From Oscillospiraceae bacterium (GTDB taxonomy: Bacteria > Bacillota > Clostridia > Oscillospirales > Ruminococcaceae), in assembly GCA_020024475.1 (NCBI GenBank), contig JAHHTS010000048.1, forward strand, positions 1-16,303: DNA of 16,303 nt, written 5' to 3'. The first letter of the stretch is position 1; each line of letters begins with the position of its first letter. The notes beneath the pieces are model-generated. The model saw only the letters and a program-made list of their open reading frames with translations, searched no databases and was not told the DNA's origin. Below, piece by piece: positions 7,021-15,414 of the stretch. Position numbers and translations under genes: made by a program.

Positions 7021-8127
7021 TTATTTCAAGCGTTTTGTCAAAAATTCATCCAAAATATCTCCAGTTAAACCATCTCCAATTACATGATTGTTTTCATCCA
7101 AAATCAGAACACGCGGAATTGCTGTGATATTATAAGCTTTGGCAACTTCACTTGCAGTACTCTTATAGTCACATGCCTGTATCCATGTCAACCCATCTGC
7201 TTCAACAGCTTTTCTCCAATCTCCTTCACGTGAATCCATCGAAATACCTATAATAACCAATCCTTTGTCTTTAAATTTATCGTAGACTTTCACCATATGC
7301 GGATTTTCTTTTCTACAAGGTCCACACCAAGATGCCCAAAAATCAAGAATCTTTATCGGGGCTTTTACATCATATAAAGTAACAGTACCACCATCTATGG
7401 TCGGCAATATAAAATTAGGAGCTTGCCGTCCAACCTTTACAACCCCCAGTTTATCATATCGAGCTTGAATCAAACGACCTTCCGGTGTATTTTTCATTGC
7501 ATCACTTAACATCTCAAATTTCACTTTCAAACGATCGAAATTAAGATGATTATAACGATAATATACGATGGCCAAACCTAAAATATTATCATTATTAGCT
7601 TCTATAAACTTGTTCTCTTCCTTATCATAAGCAACAACCATACGGTCTAACATTGCTCTTTCGTGCATTTGGCCAAAAATATCACGTTTTTTTTCTGCCT
7701 CAAAGTAACAAACAAGAATAGAATCTCTATCACTAAAAACCTCTACTTCGACATCATCCAATGCATTCTTACCGGCTTGTAAACGCCCTCCTTGAATATC
7801 ATAATTGCGAACATCTGCTAAATCATGCTCTTTTATATTAAGAGTAAAGAGAGTATCTTCAAGCAACAAAGGAATCCTTCCATTAATACCTTTGATTGTA
7901 AGAAAAGCTAATTTTGGCTCGTTAATAGTACCTTCCATCTCAAAATTACCATTCACAAGACGCTCCTTATGTATAGTATCCACCTTACCCTTTTCATTGA
8001 CCACTGTTACAAACACATCTGTTTCACATTTGTCTACATGCCCTTTTATAACATATTTCCTGACTTCTGGAGAACAACTGCCCAACACAAAGCATCCCAA
8101 CAATACGACTAATAATAATTTTTTCAT
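7021..8127 (-). CDS. TlpA-like thioredoxin lipoprotein with N-terminal DUF4369-like region
   Basis: I chose ATG 8127 (368 residues), since it starts directly on a lipoprotein signal peptide ending in VLGS-C18; the longer frame from 8193 would bury that signal and overlap the PKD-like gene. Residues about 25-125 form a beta-rich region of DUF4369 type (YVIKGHVDKCETDVFVTVV, GNFEMEGTI). The C-terminal 120 residues are a TlpA/AhpC-type thioredoxin fold with WASWCGPCR (C268, C271) and the cis-proline loop AIPRV (P338). Such proteins reduce disulfides in the periplasm. After the lipidated cysteine the sequence is SPEVRKY, without an acidic export signal, so it should face the periplasm. It is the last gene of the uptake operon, 25 bp after the PKD-like gene and before the terminator. 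Its client is unknown; keeping a partner or cargo reduced is inferred. Confidence 0.9.
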   Translation of the reverse strand: MKKLLLVVLLGCFVLGSCSPEVRKYVIKGHVDKCETDVFVTVVNEKGKVDTIHKERLVNGNFEMEGTINEPKLAFLTIKGINGRIPLLLEDTLFTLNIKEHDLADVRNYDIQGGRLQAGKNALDDVEVEVFSDRDSILVCYFEAEKKRDIFGQMHERAMLDRMVVAYDKEENKFIEANNDNILGLAIVYYRYNHLNFDRLKVKFEMLSDAMKNTPEGRLIQARYDKLGVVKVGRQAPNFILPTIDGGTVTLYDVKAPIKILDFWASWCGPCRKENPHMVKVYDKFKDKGLVIIGISMDSREGDWRKAVEADGLTWIQACDYKSTASEVAKAYNITAIPRVLILDENNHVIGDGLTGDILDEFLTKRLK

Positions 8128-8152
8128 AATTCTAAATTTTAATTCTATAATA

Positions 8153-9724
8153 CTACAAATTAGGTTCATCATTTCTAAATCTATATGCAACATCCACTAT
8201 TTTCCCCAAACCCGTAAATTTCATCTTTTGCTTAGGAGCAGAAGTTATTTCAGGAAATTCGTACATTCTCAGAACTCCCGAAACATTTTCATCTTTTGTC
8301 TTATCATAACTAGCAATAATCAACCATTTTTCTCTTTCTTTTTCCCAATCTTCATATAAAATAAAAGGTACAAGCAAATTAAATTTCAATACAGAAATAT
8401 TTTCATTGGGGAAAGAGAGTATTTTCCTCGCTTGTATTTCAGGAGTATTCATGTTAAATTGATAAATGTCTCCCTGTTCTGTTGCATAAAACAATAATCG
8501 ATAAAAAGGATGGAAAGCAAACTTGGTTATCTTATCAGAATTTGCTGGATTCAAACGCATATAATGACTACGTTCCACTTTACAATCAGCATTCAATACC
8601 ATTCCATATATATAATATTCCTCCTGTTCAGGCTCTTTTAATACAGCAAAGACATATCCTTCTTTATTTCCTTCCATATACACCATATCTTTTTCTGTTT
8701 TTGCGGAATAATCCACACTTCCTCCTATAAAAGACACTTCCGTCAAATATTCCTCCTTACTTTCCAACATTACAAAACGACGGTTCGTTTCATCATATAA
8801 AATAGCTGCTGTCGTAGTAGGCCATGCCCAAAAACCTTTATAACCAATAAAAGGAGACACTTTAAAATATTCCGACGAACCCTTCAGCTTATTTTTGGGA
8901 AAATCGAAAATACCTCCAATAGCTATATCTATAGCGTCCCTAAAATAAAGATTACCCTCCGCTGTAATAAGCATCTCTCGAGCAGGCTCAGTACATCTTG
9001 ACAAACCTCCGCTAACAACTTTAACTTTTTCCACATTGTCACCGAACTGATAAATCAGATTAGATCCTTCACTAGGTTGAAGTTTTTCTTTATCTAAATC
9101 AAAAGTTCCAGCTTCACACCATAACAAACGGCTACTTTTTTGTATATTATAATTATAAGTCAATTTATATGGTTTACCAAAATCAAAGTCACACTCTGAC
9201 CAAATATCACGTGACACCATATCTTCTGTAGCAGAAAGATGAGATACCATATCCAAACGAGACTTCCCTTTTTCTTCACAAAGTAACATCCAACCATCGG
9301 TCACAGAAGTACGTAGACGTACAAAAAAATCTTTTTTGTAAGACACATTAGTCAAAGTATCAGTCACCCAGAAAAATCCCAAATACTCACCGGCCTTCTC
9401 TTTCAAAGGATACTCCAAATTTTTTTCATTTCCAATAATATAACCCTTCAATTGTTCTTCACTCGGTATAGAATCCCTGTTATAAGAAGCATGAATCGGT
9501 ATCAAATGCCACTCAAATTTTAAATGTTCTTCCGAACCTCCTAAGGCCAAAGTCAACTCTGGTTTTATTCTTAAAGTATCAACATATGTAAACTTATTAT
9601 ACCAGTCTTTTTCAAGAATACCCTCTATCGTAACATTATTCAACTCTTTATAATCATAATTTCCCTCATCATCATAGCAACCAACTAATATCATCGTCAA
9701 AAAAAACAAATACCACTTTTTCAT
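8153..9724 (-). CDS. PKD-like family surface lipoprotein
   Basis: This 523-residue protein has a lipoprotein signal ending at C16 (MILVGC), followed at once by YDDEGNYDY. The acidic run just after the cysteine fits the Bacteroidetes lipoprotein export signal, so the outer surface is the likely location. Residues about 30-140 look like the Ig/PKD-like domain of this family (FEWHLIP, KEKAGEYLGFFWVTDTLTNV). The rest is rich in short beta strands with spaced aromatic residues (KFAFHPFYRLLFYATEQGDIYQFNM), suggesting a beta-propeller. The family is found with SusCD pairs and DUF4843 proteins and is probably an accessory cargo-binding subunit. It lies 32 bp after the DUF4843 gene. No catalytic motif is visible. 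Confidence 0.8.
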   Translation of the reverse strand: MKKWYLFFLTMILVGCYDDEGNYDYKELNNVTIEGILEKDWYNKFTYVDTLRIKPELTLALGGSEEHLKFEWHLIPIHASYNRDSIPSEEQLKGYIIGNEKNLEYPLKEKAGEYLGFFWVTDTLTNVSYKKDFFVRLRTSVTDGWMLLCEEKGKSRLDMVSHLSATEDMVSRDIWSECDFDFGKPYKLTYNYNIQKSSRLLWCEAGTFDLDKEKLQPSEGSNLIYQFGDNVEKVKVVSGGLSRCTEPAREMLITAEGNLYFRDAIDIAIGGIFDFPKNKLKGSSEYFKVSPFIGYKGFWAWPTTTAAILYDETNRRFVMLESKEEYLTEVSFIGGSVDYSAKTEKDMVYMEGNKEGYVFAVLKEPEQEEYYIYGMVLNADCKVERSHYMRLNPANSDKITKFAFHPFYRLLFYATEQGDIYQFNMNTPEIQARKILSFPNENISVLKFNLLVPFILYEDWEKEREKWLIIASYDKTKDENVSGVLRMYEFPEITSAPKQKMKFTGLGKIVDVAYRFRNDEPNL

Positions 9725-9756
9725 AACATATTCCGATTTTATGTTTTAATAAATAA

Positions 9757-10500
9757 TCACTGTGCATCTTGTCCCATTGTCATCGGTTCCAAATTTTCAT
9801 CAAGATACGGATCTTCTTGTTCATCAAGCCAACGCTGAACCTTTTTTGCATAATATCTCAGTTTAAAATCAGGAATAACATTATTACCTATAAATTCTTT
9901 TCTGGGAATATCACATAAAGTACAAATCAAATCGGCTTTCTTAAAGCTCCATTCACCAAAGAAATTATTGTTCTCCCTCCACCACCAAGGTCGAGGAAAA
10001 TCCTCATTTGATATAATTGTCATACGATGACCTATAAAATAAAGATTTCCATCGTAATCTTTACGCCAATTAAATTCTGAATCAAACTCTTCGCTTACTT
10101 CTATAATTACAGTCACTATTCTATCATGTTTTCTCAATGCCTCTGTCCTTAACATCGTAATATCCAAAGAGGTTTCCTTACAATTAGCCGGTAAAATAAC
10201 TTCTTCTGTTATTGCCTGAAAATCTACACCTTCCACTGCACGCACAGAATCCGTATTACATAATTCCGTGTGAATTCGTATTTTACGGTCATAATCTTTC
10301 ACTTCACCAAACAAATAAATCGGCAACTGCAACACTCGCTTTTGAACATTTCCGTCAACCGTCCCCCATGAATAGGTCATTGTATCATGTTCTACTGAAA
10401 AATAAATAGAACTTCCACCAACATACTCATCAATCTCTGTAAGCTGACACCCTTGCAATACAGAATTTATAATTCCAATAATTAAAATCAAACGTTTCAT
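9757..10500 (-). CDS. DUF4843 family lipoprotein
   Basis: This 247-residue protein has a lipoprotein signal ending SVLQG-C18. The segments GSSIYFS near 28-35, YSWGTV near 43 and the following beta-rich stretch with GVDFQAI match the DUF4843 pattern as I recall it. The end (WWWRENNNFFGEWSFKKADL and onward) is more helical and aromatic. DUF4843 proteins occur almost only beside SusD genes and are thought to be outer-membrane accessory subunits of the transporter, in the place SusE/SusF-like proteins occupy in other loci. It lies 27 bp after the SusD gene. The residues after the cysteine (QLTEIDEY) contain acids but not a strong export signal. No enzyme motif is seen. Confidence 0.82.
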   Translation of the reverse strand: MKRLILIIGIINSVLQGCQLTEIDEYVGGSSIYFSVEHDTMTYSWGTVDGNVQKRVLQLPIYLFGEVKDYDRKIRIHTELCNTDSVRAVEGVDFQAITEEVILPANCKETSLDITMLRTEALRKHDRIVTVIIEVSEEFDSEFNWRKDYDGNLYFIGHRMTIISNEDFPRPWWWRENNNFFGEWSFKKADLICTLCDIPRKEFIGNNVIPDFKLRYYAKKVQRWLDEQEDPYLDENLEPMTMGQDAQ

Positions 10501-10527
10501 AAACCAATCTTTTTATAAATCAACAAT

Positions 10528-11952
10528 TCAATTGTACTTTGATTCTTCTTCTGGAATTGGAATTTGATAATCAGACATTTCCATTTCCATCATAGTAGTA
10601 TAAGTAGCATCATCTGCTTTATGAATTGACGGATACTTTAAACGTTTATAATAAAAGAATAATTGACCTTCACCCCAAAACTCCCTAATATATTCTTTTT
10701 CAAGCATAGAGGCAAGATAATTCTCGTCCTCCAATTTCTGAATACCCCGATGTGTCAACACTTGATTCAACCATTCAAGTCCATCGCTTGGATTAGGCTC
10801 ACATTCAGCCGCAATATAAAACGCCTCGGATACTCGCAACAACGGAATGATCGTCCCTGCGGTAGTATCTTGGGTCGTCTTGAATTTTTCAAACAAATTA
10901 TAAGCTAATCCGCCGATAAGTTGTCTGTTCCTAAAATAAGCCTCATATCTATAGTCATCTCTATTATCTTCAAATATCCGATCTATCTGTCCTCCTAGAG
11001 GTGCTAACATTATCTCCGGAGATAAATTCTCTCCATCAAACAATGAAGTATGTAAAACAGAAAGATTGGAATTTTGCAGCCCCCAAAGAATTTCACCATA
11101 AAAAACTCTATCCGGATCTGGACGTCCGGATGATACCGCTTCACGCGTTACCCAAGGGAACCATTGTTTTTGAACATCTATAACTTTACGTGCAGCCACT
11201 AATGCAGCTTCTTTATTGCCACGATACAACTCTGCACGAGCGAGTAATAATTGAACGCCATATTTATTCAACCGATATTTTCTGTAAGACATAAAAGCAT
11301 TGTCATGAACCATATCTGTTCCTTCTTTCAATACAGGATCGTTTTGTAACAAAGAATCAGCACTGTGCAAATCGGCAATGACACAATTCATAAATTCTTC
11401 CGGCTTATAAGCCGGACGTTTATCTAAAGAGAATTCTGTATAATAAGGCAAACTTATAGTATTTACACTTAAATCATATACTGGAGCAAATAATCTAAAA
11501 ATATCAAAATGCATAAAAGCCCTTAAAGCATGACACTCTCCTTTCAATAAATAATAATACTCATCTGTCAAAACATCTCTATGAGTCTCACAATTTTTTA
11601 AAAGCAAATTGATATTGGCTATCAAACTATAGGCTTTCTCCCATATACTCTCAAAGCGTATTTTACAACCCTCTTCTGTATATTTATGAAGCATCAAATC
11701 GTAATTAAACACATTTGATTTATTTACATTATAGCGTTGAGCCATCATCTCTATCATTTCACAAGACAAATATTGTCCATAAAGAGAATTCGTATTTAAC
11801 TCTATGTAAATACCATTCAATGCATTTTCGAAACCTTTGACAGACCCAAAAACTACATCCTCGGCAACTCTGTCATAAGGCTGAACATCCAACCAGGAAT
11901 TACAGCTATTTAATCCTAGCAATATTGTAAGCAATAAAAATAAATTCTTCAT
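10528..11952 (-). CDS. SusD/RagB-family nutrient-binding outer-membrane lipoprotein
   Basis: I chose ATG 11952 (474 residues) because it opens a clean lipoprotein signal ending LGLNS-C17. The longer frame to 12045 would run into the SusC gene, whose stop is at 11981. The start of the mature protein (NSWLDVQPYDRVAEDVVF) and the helices with GFENALNGIY, EGCKIRFESIWEKAYSLIANINLLL and YLLKGECHALRAFMHFDIFRLF are classic SusD: four TPR-like repeats against a variable binding face. Near the C-terminus IPLLRVSEAFYIAAE and REFWGEGQLFFYYKRL are also family marks. SusD forms the lid of the SusC channel and captures cargo. The gene lies 28 bp after SusC. Cargo cannot be read from the sequence. Confidence 0.95.
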   Translation of the reverse strand: MKNLFLLLTILLGLNSCNSWLDVQPYDRVAEDVVFGSVKGFENALNGIYIELNTNSLYGQYLSCEMIEMMAQRYNVNKSNVFNYDLMLHKYTEEGCKIRFESIWEKAYSLIANINLLLKNCETHRDVLTDEYYYLLKGECHALRAFMHFDIFRLFAPVYDLSVNTISLPYYTEFSLDKRPAYKPEEFMNCVIADLHSADSLLQNDPVLKEGTDMVHDNAFMSYRKYRLNKYGVQLLLARAELYRGNKEAALVAARKVIDVQKQWFPWVTREAVSSGRPDPDRVFYGEILWGLQNSNLSVLHTSLFDGENLSPEIMLAPLGGQIDRIFEDNRDDYRYEAYFRNRQLIGGLAYNLFEKFKTTQDTTAGTIIPLLRVSEAFYIAAECEPNPSDGLEWLNQVLTHRGIQKLEDENYLASMLEKEYIREFWGEGQLFFYYKRLKYPSIHKADDATYTTMMEMEMSDYQIPIPEEESKYN

Positions 11953-11980
11953 ATTTCTATCTTTTATTAATGGTCTATTC

Positions 11981-14900
11981 TCATAGTATTGCTCCCAAAG
12001 AGAAAGAAATGCTTCGTGCAAACGGATAATATAATCCTCTTTCATCCTCTAACGTTGAAAAACGGGCAATAGAATTCATATACATATTGATATTTAAAGA
12101 AGAGATTTTAAGAGTCTTCTTTAACCACTTAGTATTAAACTGATATCCCAAACGGATCGATTCAATTGCAAGATAATTCTCCTTCATAATAAATCGCGAA
12201 GACATCGGAGTTGTCTCGGTCAGAGAAATACTCTTAAATTTAGCTTTATCTCCCGGTTTCTTCCAACGGTCATACAATGCCCGTCTGTCTTGATTTGTCG
12301 TAATACTTCCAGAAGAAATATTCTCAACTTTATTAAACAACGTAGAATTGAATACATCAGCACCAAAACTATAGCGCAATTGCAAACTCGCAGACCAGCC
12401 TTTATAATAAAGTGTATTCCCCCATACACCTTCTAAAATCGGACGGGAATCTCCCACTTCCACTTCATCATCATAGTCAAAGGTATAAGTCAATGTTCCA
12501 TCTTTTTTCACAAATATTTCCTGACCGGTTGCAGGATCTATACCTCTGGATCTTACAGCCCACAATGCTGTTGGACTTCCGCCATCATAATATCTAGTAA
12601 GATTTTTAGAAATATTTTCCTGGTTATATGCATTAAGACTACGTCCTATGTCCTCATAATGTGCCTTCCCATATCTAAAATTCACACTCATCGTATAATT
12701 AATACTCTCCTGAGGTTTATACAAGATTGCATAACGGATACTTCCATTGAATCCTTTGTCTATTTGCACACCTATATTGGTCCTGCGTGTTGATACCCCC
12801 ATAGAAATAGGAACACCGATATCAGCAATCAACGGATCGGTACGTTTATGATAGTAATCAAATGTTATATGGAAACGATTGGAAAACATACTCAAATCAA
12901 AACCTATATTTTTATCCAATGTTCTCTGCCAAGCCAAATCTGGATCGCCAAATGTTGAAACAAGCACACCGGTCCCAAAATTATTCAACATCCAGTTATT
13001 GAAATAATAAGTTGTAATAGCCGAATAAGAACCGAAATTCTGATTTCCAGGATTACCAATAGAACCTCTCAATTTCAAAATATTTATTAACGATGACTTA
13101 TCTTGCAAAAACTTTTCTTTATGGACATTCCATGCCAAACCAACAGACCATGTGGTTGAAAAACGTTTATTTGAACCGAATACAGAAGTACCATCTGAAC
13201 GGAGATTAACATCCATCAGATAACGCTCATCGAACACATAACCACCATTCAAGTAGAAGTTAGCATTACGGTTTTTATTTTCCATATAACCAGGTTTTCC
13301 TCCTTCAGGATATTTATTGGCAAAACTGGGTTTTGTAAAATTACCTTCAGGAAAACCTTGGGCAGAAAAGCTTTTCGTTGTCATATCATTCTCACTAATA
13401 TTAACACCTGTTGCAATATTTATCATATGTTTATCACCCAACAATTCACCATAAGTCACGGTAAAATCAGCACTCCAATCCAATGAATTACTTGTCGAAT
13501 TGAAATAATTCCCCTTGCGCAAAGGATCTACTTTATCAAATTGCGTATCATTCGGAGATGTAAATGTTTCTGATTCAGCAATACTTTTAGTTATCCCAAC
13601 TCGCCCACGAATACTTAACGCATCAACAGGACGTATCTCTACACTGAAATTATCTCTTACGCTAAAAGAGTTTCCTTTATTATAACTGTTTTGAGCATCA
13701 TCATAACTTGGATTTGCTACACGAATCTGGCGATAGACAAGACCTGCAATATTTTCTGCCTGCCAATCTTCCAGCCAACGGTCTGTACTGCCTGATTTTT
13801 TCTCATAATAAGGATTCGCACTGGCATATTCATAAAAAGAAACAATAGGGTTATCATTTTTATTCCAATCAACCGACAATTTATTCATAAAGTTGAATCC
13901 TTTTTTACGATAAATCAAATCCAAAGACAAACCCATAATATTACGTATAGAATGTTTCATAACACCCTGTACACCAGAGTAATTAGCACCTAATCCATAA
14001 CGCATTTGATTGTCTCCACCTTCTACATAAATGTTATGTTTATGTGTTAATCCTAAACGTAACGGCTCTGATAGCCAATAAGAATCTACACCTCTTTGTA
14101 CATCACACAGCAAACGGTTATAACGTCCAGTCAACTGTTCCTGTTCTGTTGCTGATTCACTCATAAATGCTCCTGACAATCGCTCAAATTCAAGTTTTTC
14201 TTCTGCATTCATCAAATTATAATCAGTCAAATCAGCAAATGAAATATCAACACTACCATTATAACTCAAACGCAACTGGCCGCGTGCAGGTGCTTTTGTT
14301 TCAACAACAACAACTCCATTAGCAGCTTTTGAACCATATATTGCAGTTGAAGCAGCATCCTTCAATATTGTTACAGATGCAACCCGATCCATATTCAAGT
14401 CCATAATAACCTGTAATGTTGTCTCAAATCCATCTAAAATAAACAAGGGCTGATTAGGATCTTGACCATATTCTTCCTTAAGTCCTACTATACTACTTTT
14501 CCCCCGAATTTCAATATCAGGCAGGCGATTGGGGTCTGAACCATATTCCTTACTTTCCAAAATATTAAAAGCGGGATCTAATGTTTTCAAACTCTGCAAA
14601 ATATTTTGATTACCTACCATTTTCAAATCATTGGCAGTATAAGTCTGCGAAGAACCTGTAAAACTCTCTTTTTTACGAGTATAAATACCTGTCACAACAA
14701 CATCATCCAGTGTTGCAGCCTCTTCTTTCATCACAACATTCATAATATTTTTCCCTTCATACTCCATTTCCACACTTTTCATTCCAATAAAAGAAAATAT
14801 CAATGAAAATTTTTTAGGAGGATTAGGAATGATCAATTTATAATTCCCATTAGCATCTGTTGATGTTCCAAACATAAATCCTTTAAGAACAATAGTTACA

Positions 14901-15340
14901 CCTACTAGTGGCACTTTATTTTCATCTGTAACTTTACCTGTGATTTCCAATTTTATTTCCTCATCCTCTATAGATTTTTCGTCAGGAATAATAACAATGA
15001 TACCTTTTTCCAGACGATAAGCAAGATTAACTTTCCCCAAAATTTCATCCAAAACAAAGGTCAAATCCTTTTTTACAAATTTCCCTGATACATTACCCGC
15101 TTTTTTCAACTCATTGTGATTAAAAAAGAATTTATAACCAGTTTGTTTTCTTAATTCTTGAACAACATCCACTAATTCCATTTCATTGATATCTAATGTC
15201 ACTTTCTTTTGGGAATAAGCAACAGCAGAAATCTGAAACATTAATATACAATTGAATACGCACATCCATTTCATCACTAACATACTTTTTTTAGGGCATT
15301 TTATCACCCTCCAAGCAATCTGTGTTTCGTTTTTTTTCAT
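11981..15340 (-). CDS. SusC/RagA-family TonB-dependent receptor with N-terminal STN domain
   Basis: This 1119-residue outer-membrane receptor has a long n-region and a signal peptide ending near residue 43 (AVAYSQ). Then come an STN domain (about 47-118; NELKKAGNVSGKFVKKDL), a carboxypeptidase-regulatory-like domain (about 132-205; ITGKVTDENKVPLVGVTIVL), the TonB box LDDVVVTG at 211-218, a plug (about 220-350, with LFILDGFE and ILKDAASTAIYGSKAANGVV) and the beta-barrel to the last strand, SISFSLGAIL. It imports cargo captured by SusD using energy from TonB. The STN domain is found in receptors that signal to a FecR-type anti-sigma factor, and such a gene lies 74 bp upstream. Length and order are normal for the family, with no break. 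Confidence 0.97.
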   Translation of the reverse strand: MKKNETQIAWRVIKCPKKSMLVMKWMCVFNCILMFQISAVAYSQKKVTLDINEMELVDVVQELRKQTGYKFFFNHNELKKAGNVSGKFVKKDLTFVLDEILGKVNLAYRLEKGIIVIIPDEKSIEDEEIKLEITGKVTDENKVPLVGVTIVLKGFMFGTSTDANGNYKLIIPNPPKKFSLIFSFIGMKSVEMEYEGKNIMNVVMKEEAATLDDVVVTGIYTRKKESFTGSSQTYTANDLKMVGNQNILQSLKTLDPAFNILESKEYGSDPNRLPDIEIRGKSSIVGLKEEYGQDPNQPLFILDGFETTLQVIMDLNMDRVASVTILKDAASTAIYGSKAANGVVVVETKAPARGQLRLSYNGSVDISFADLTDYNLMNAEEKLEFERLSGAFMSESATEQEQLTGRYNRLLCDVQRGVDSYWLSEPLRLGLTHKHNIYVEGGDNQMRYGLGANYSGVQGVMKHSIRNIMGLSLDLIYRKKGFNFMNKLSVDWNKNDNPIVSFYEYASANPYYEKKSGSTDRWLEDWQAENIAGLVYRQIRVANPSYDDAQNSYNKGNSFSVRDNFSVEIRPVDALSIRGRVGITKSIAESETFTSPNDTQFDKVDPLRKGNYFNSTSNSLDWSADFTVTYGELLGDKHMINIATGVNISENDMTTKSFSAQGFPEGNFTKPSFANKYPEGGKPGYMENKNRNANFYLNGGYVFDERYLMDVNLRSDGTSVFGSNKRFSTTWSVGLAWNVHKEKFLQDKSSLINILKLRGSIGNPGNQNFGSYSAITTYYFNNWMLNNFGTGVLVSTFGDPDLAWQRTLDKNIGFDLSMFSNRFHITFDYYHKRTDPLIADIGVPISMGVSTRRTNIGVQIDKGFNGSIRYAILYKPQESINYTMSVNFRYGKAHYEDIGRSLNAYNQENISKNLTRYYDGGSPTALWAVRSRGIDPATGQEIFVKKDGTLTYTFDYDDEVEVGDSRPILEGVWGNTLYYKGWSASLQLRYSFGADVFNSTLFNKVENISSGSITTNQDRRALYDRWKKPGDKAKFKSISLTETTPMSSRFIMKENYLAIESIRLGYQFNTKWLKKTLKISSLNINMYMNSIARFSTLEDERGLYYPFARSISFSLGAIL

Positions 15341-15389
15341 ACGTTTGTTTAGTTTATGTTTATACTCAAATCATCAGGCTTGTTATCAT

Positions 15390-15397
15390 CAAAAATA
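15390..15397 (-). promoter_or_regulatory. Possible -7 box in front of the SusC gene
   Basis: Minus-strand TATTTTTG fits the Bacteroides -7 consensus TAnnTTTG and lies 49 bases before the SusC start, in the 74-bp gap after the FecR-type gene, where separate high-level transcription of SusCD would start. I found no TTTG at the 19-21 bp spacing expected for the -33 box. An ECF-sigma promoter would not need to match this consensus. Confidence 0.2.
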
Positions 15398-15414
15398 TCT
15401 TTATATTGTACACT

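Noticed and set aside
8128..8193. Upstream extension of the TlpA-like gene to ATG 8193
   Set aside because: It would overlap the PKD-like gene end and place 22 residues in front of an intact lipoprotein signal.
7805..8359. Plus-strand ORF of 184 codons opposite the TlpA-like and PKD-like genes
   Set aside because: It is antisense to two well-supported lipoprotein genes, spans their junction, and its translation has no domain-like pattern.
11953..12045. Upstream extension of the SusD gene to ATG 12045
   Set aside because: It runs into the SusC coding end; the lipoprotein signal starts exactly at ATG 11952.
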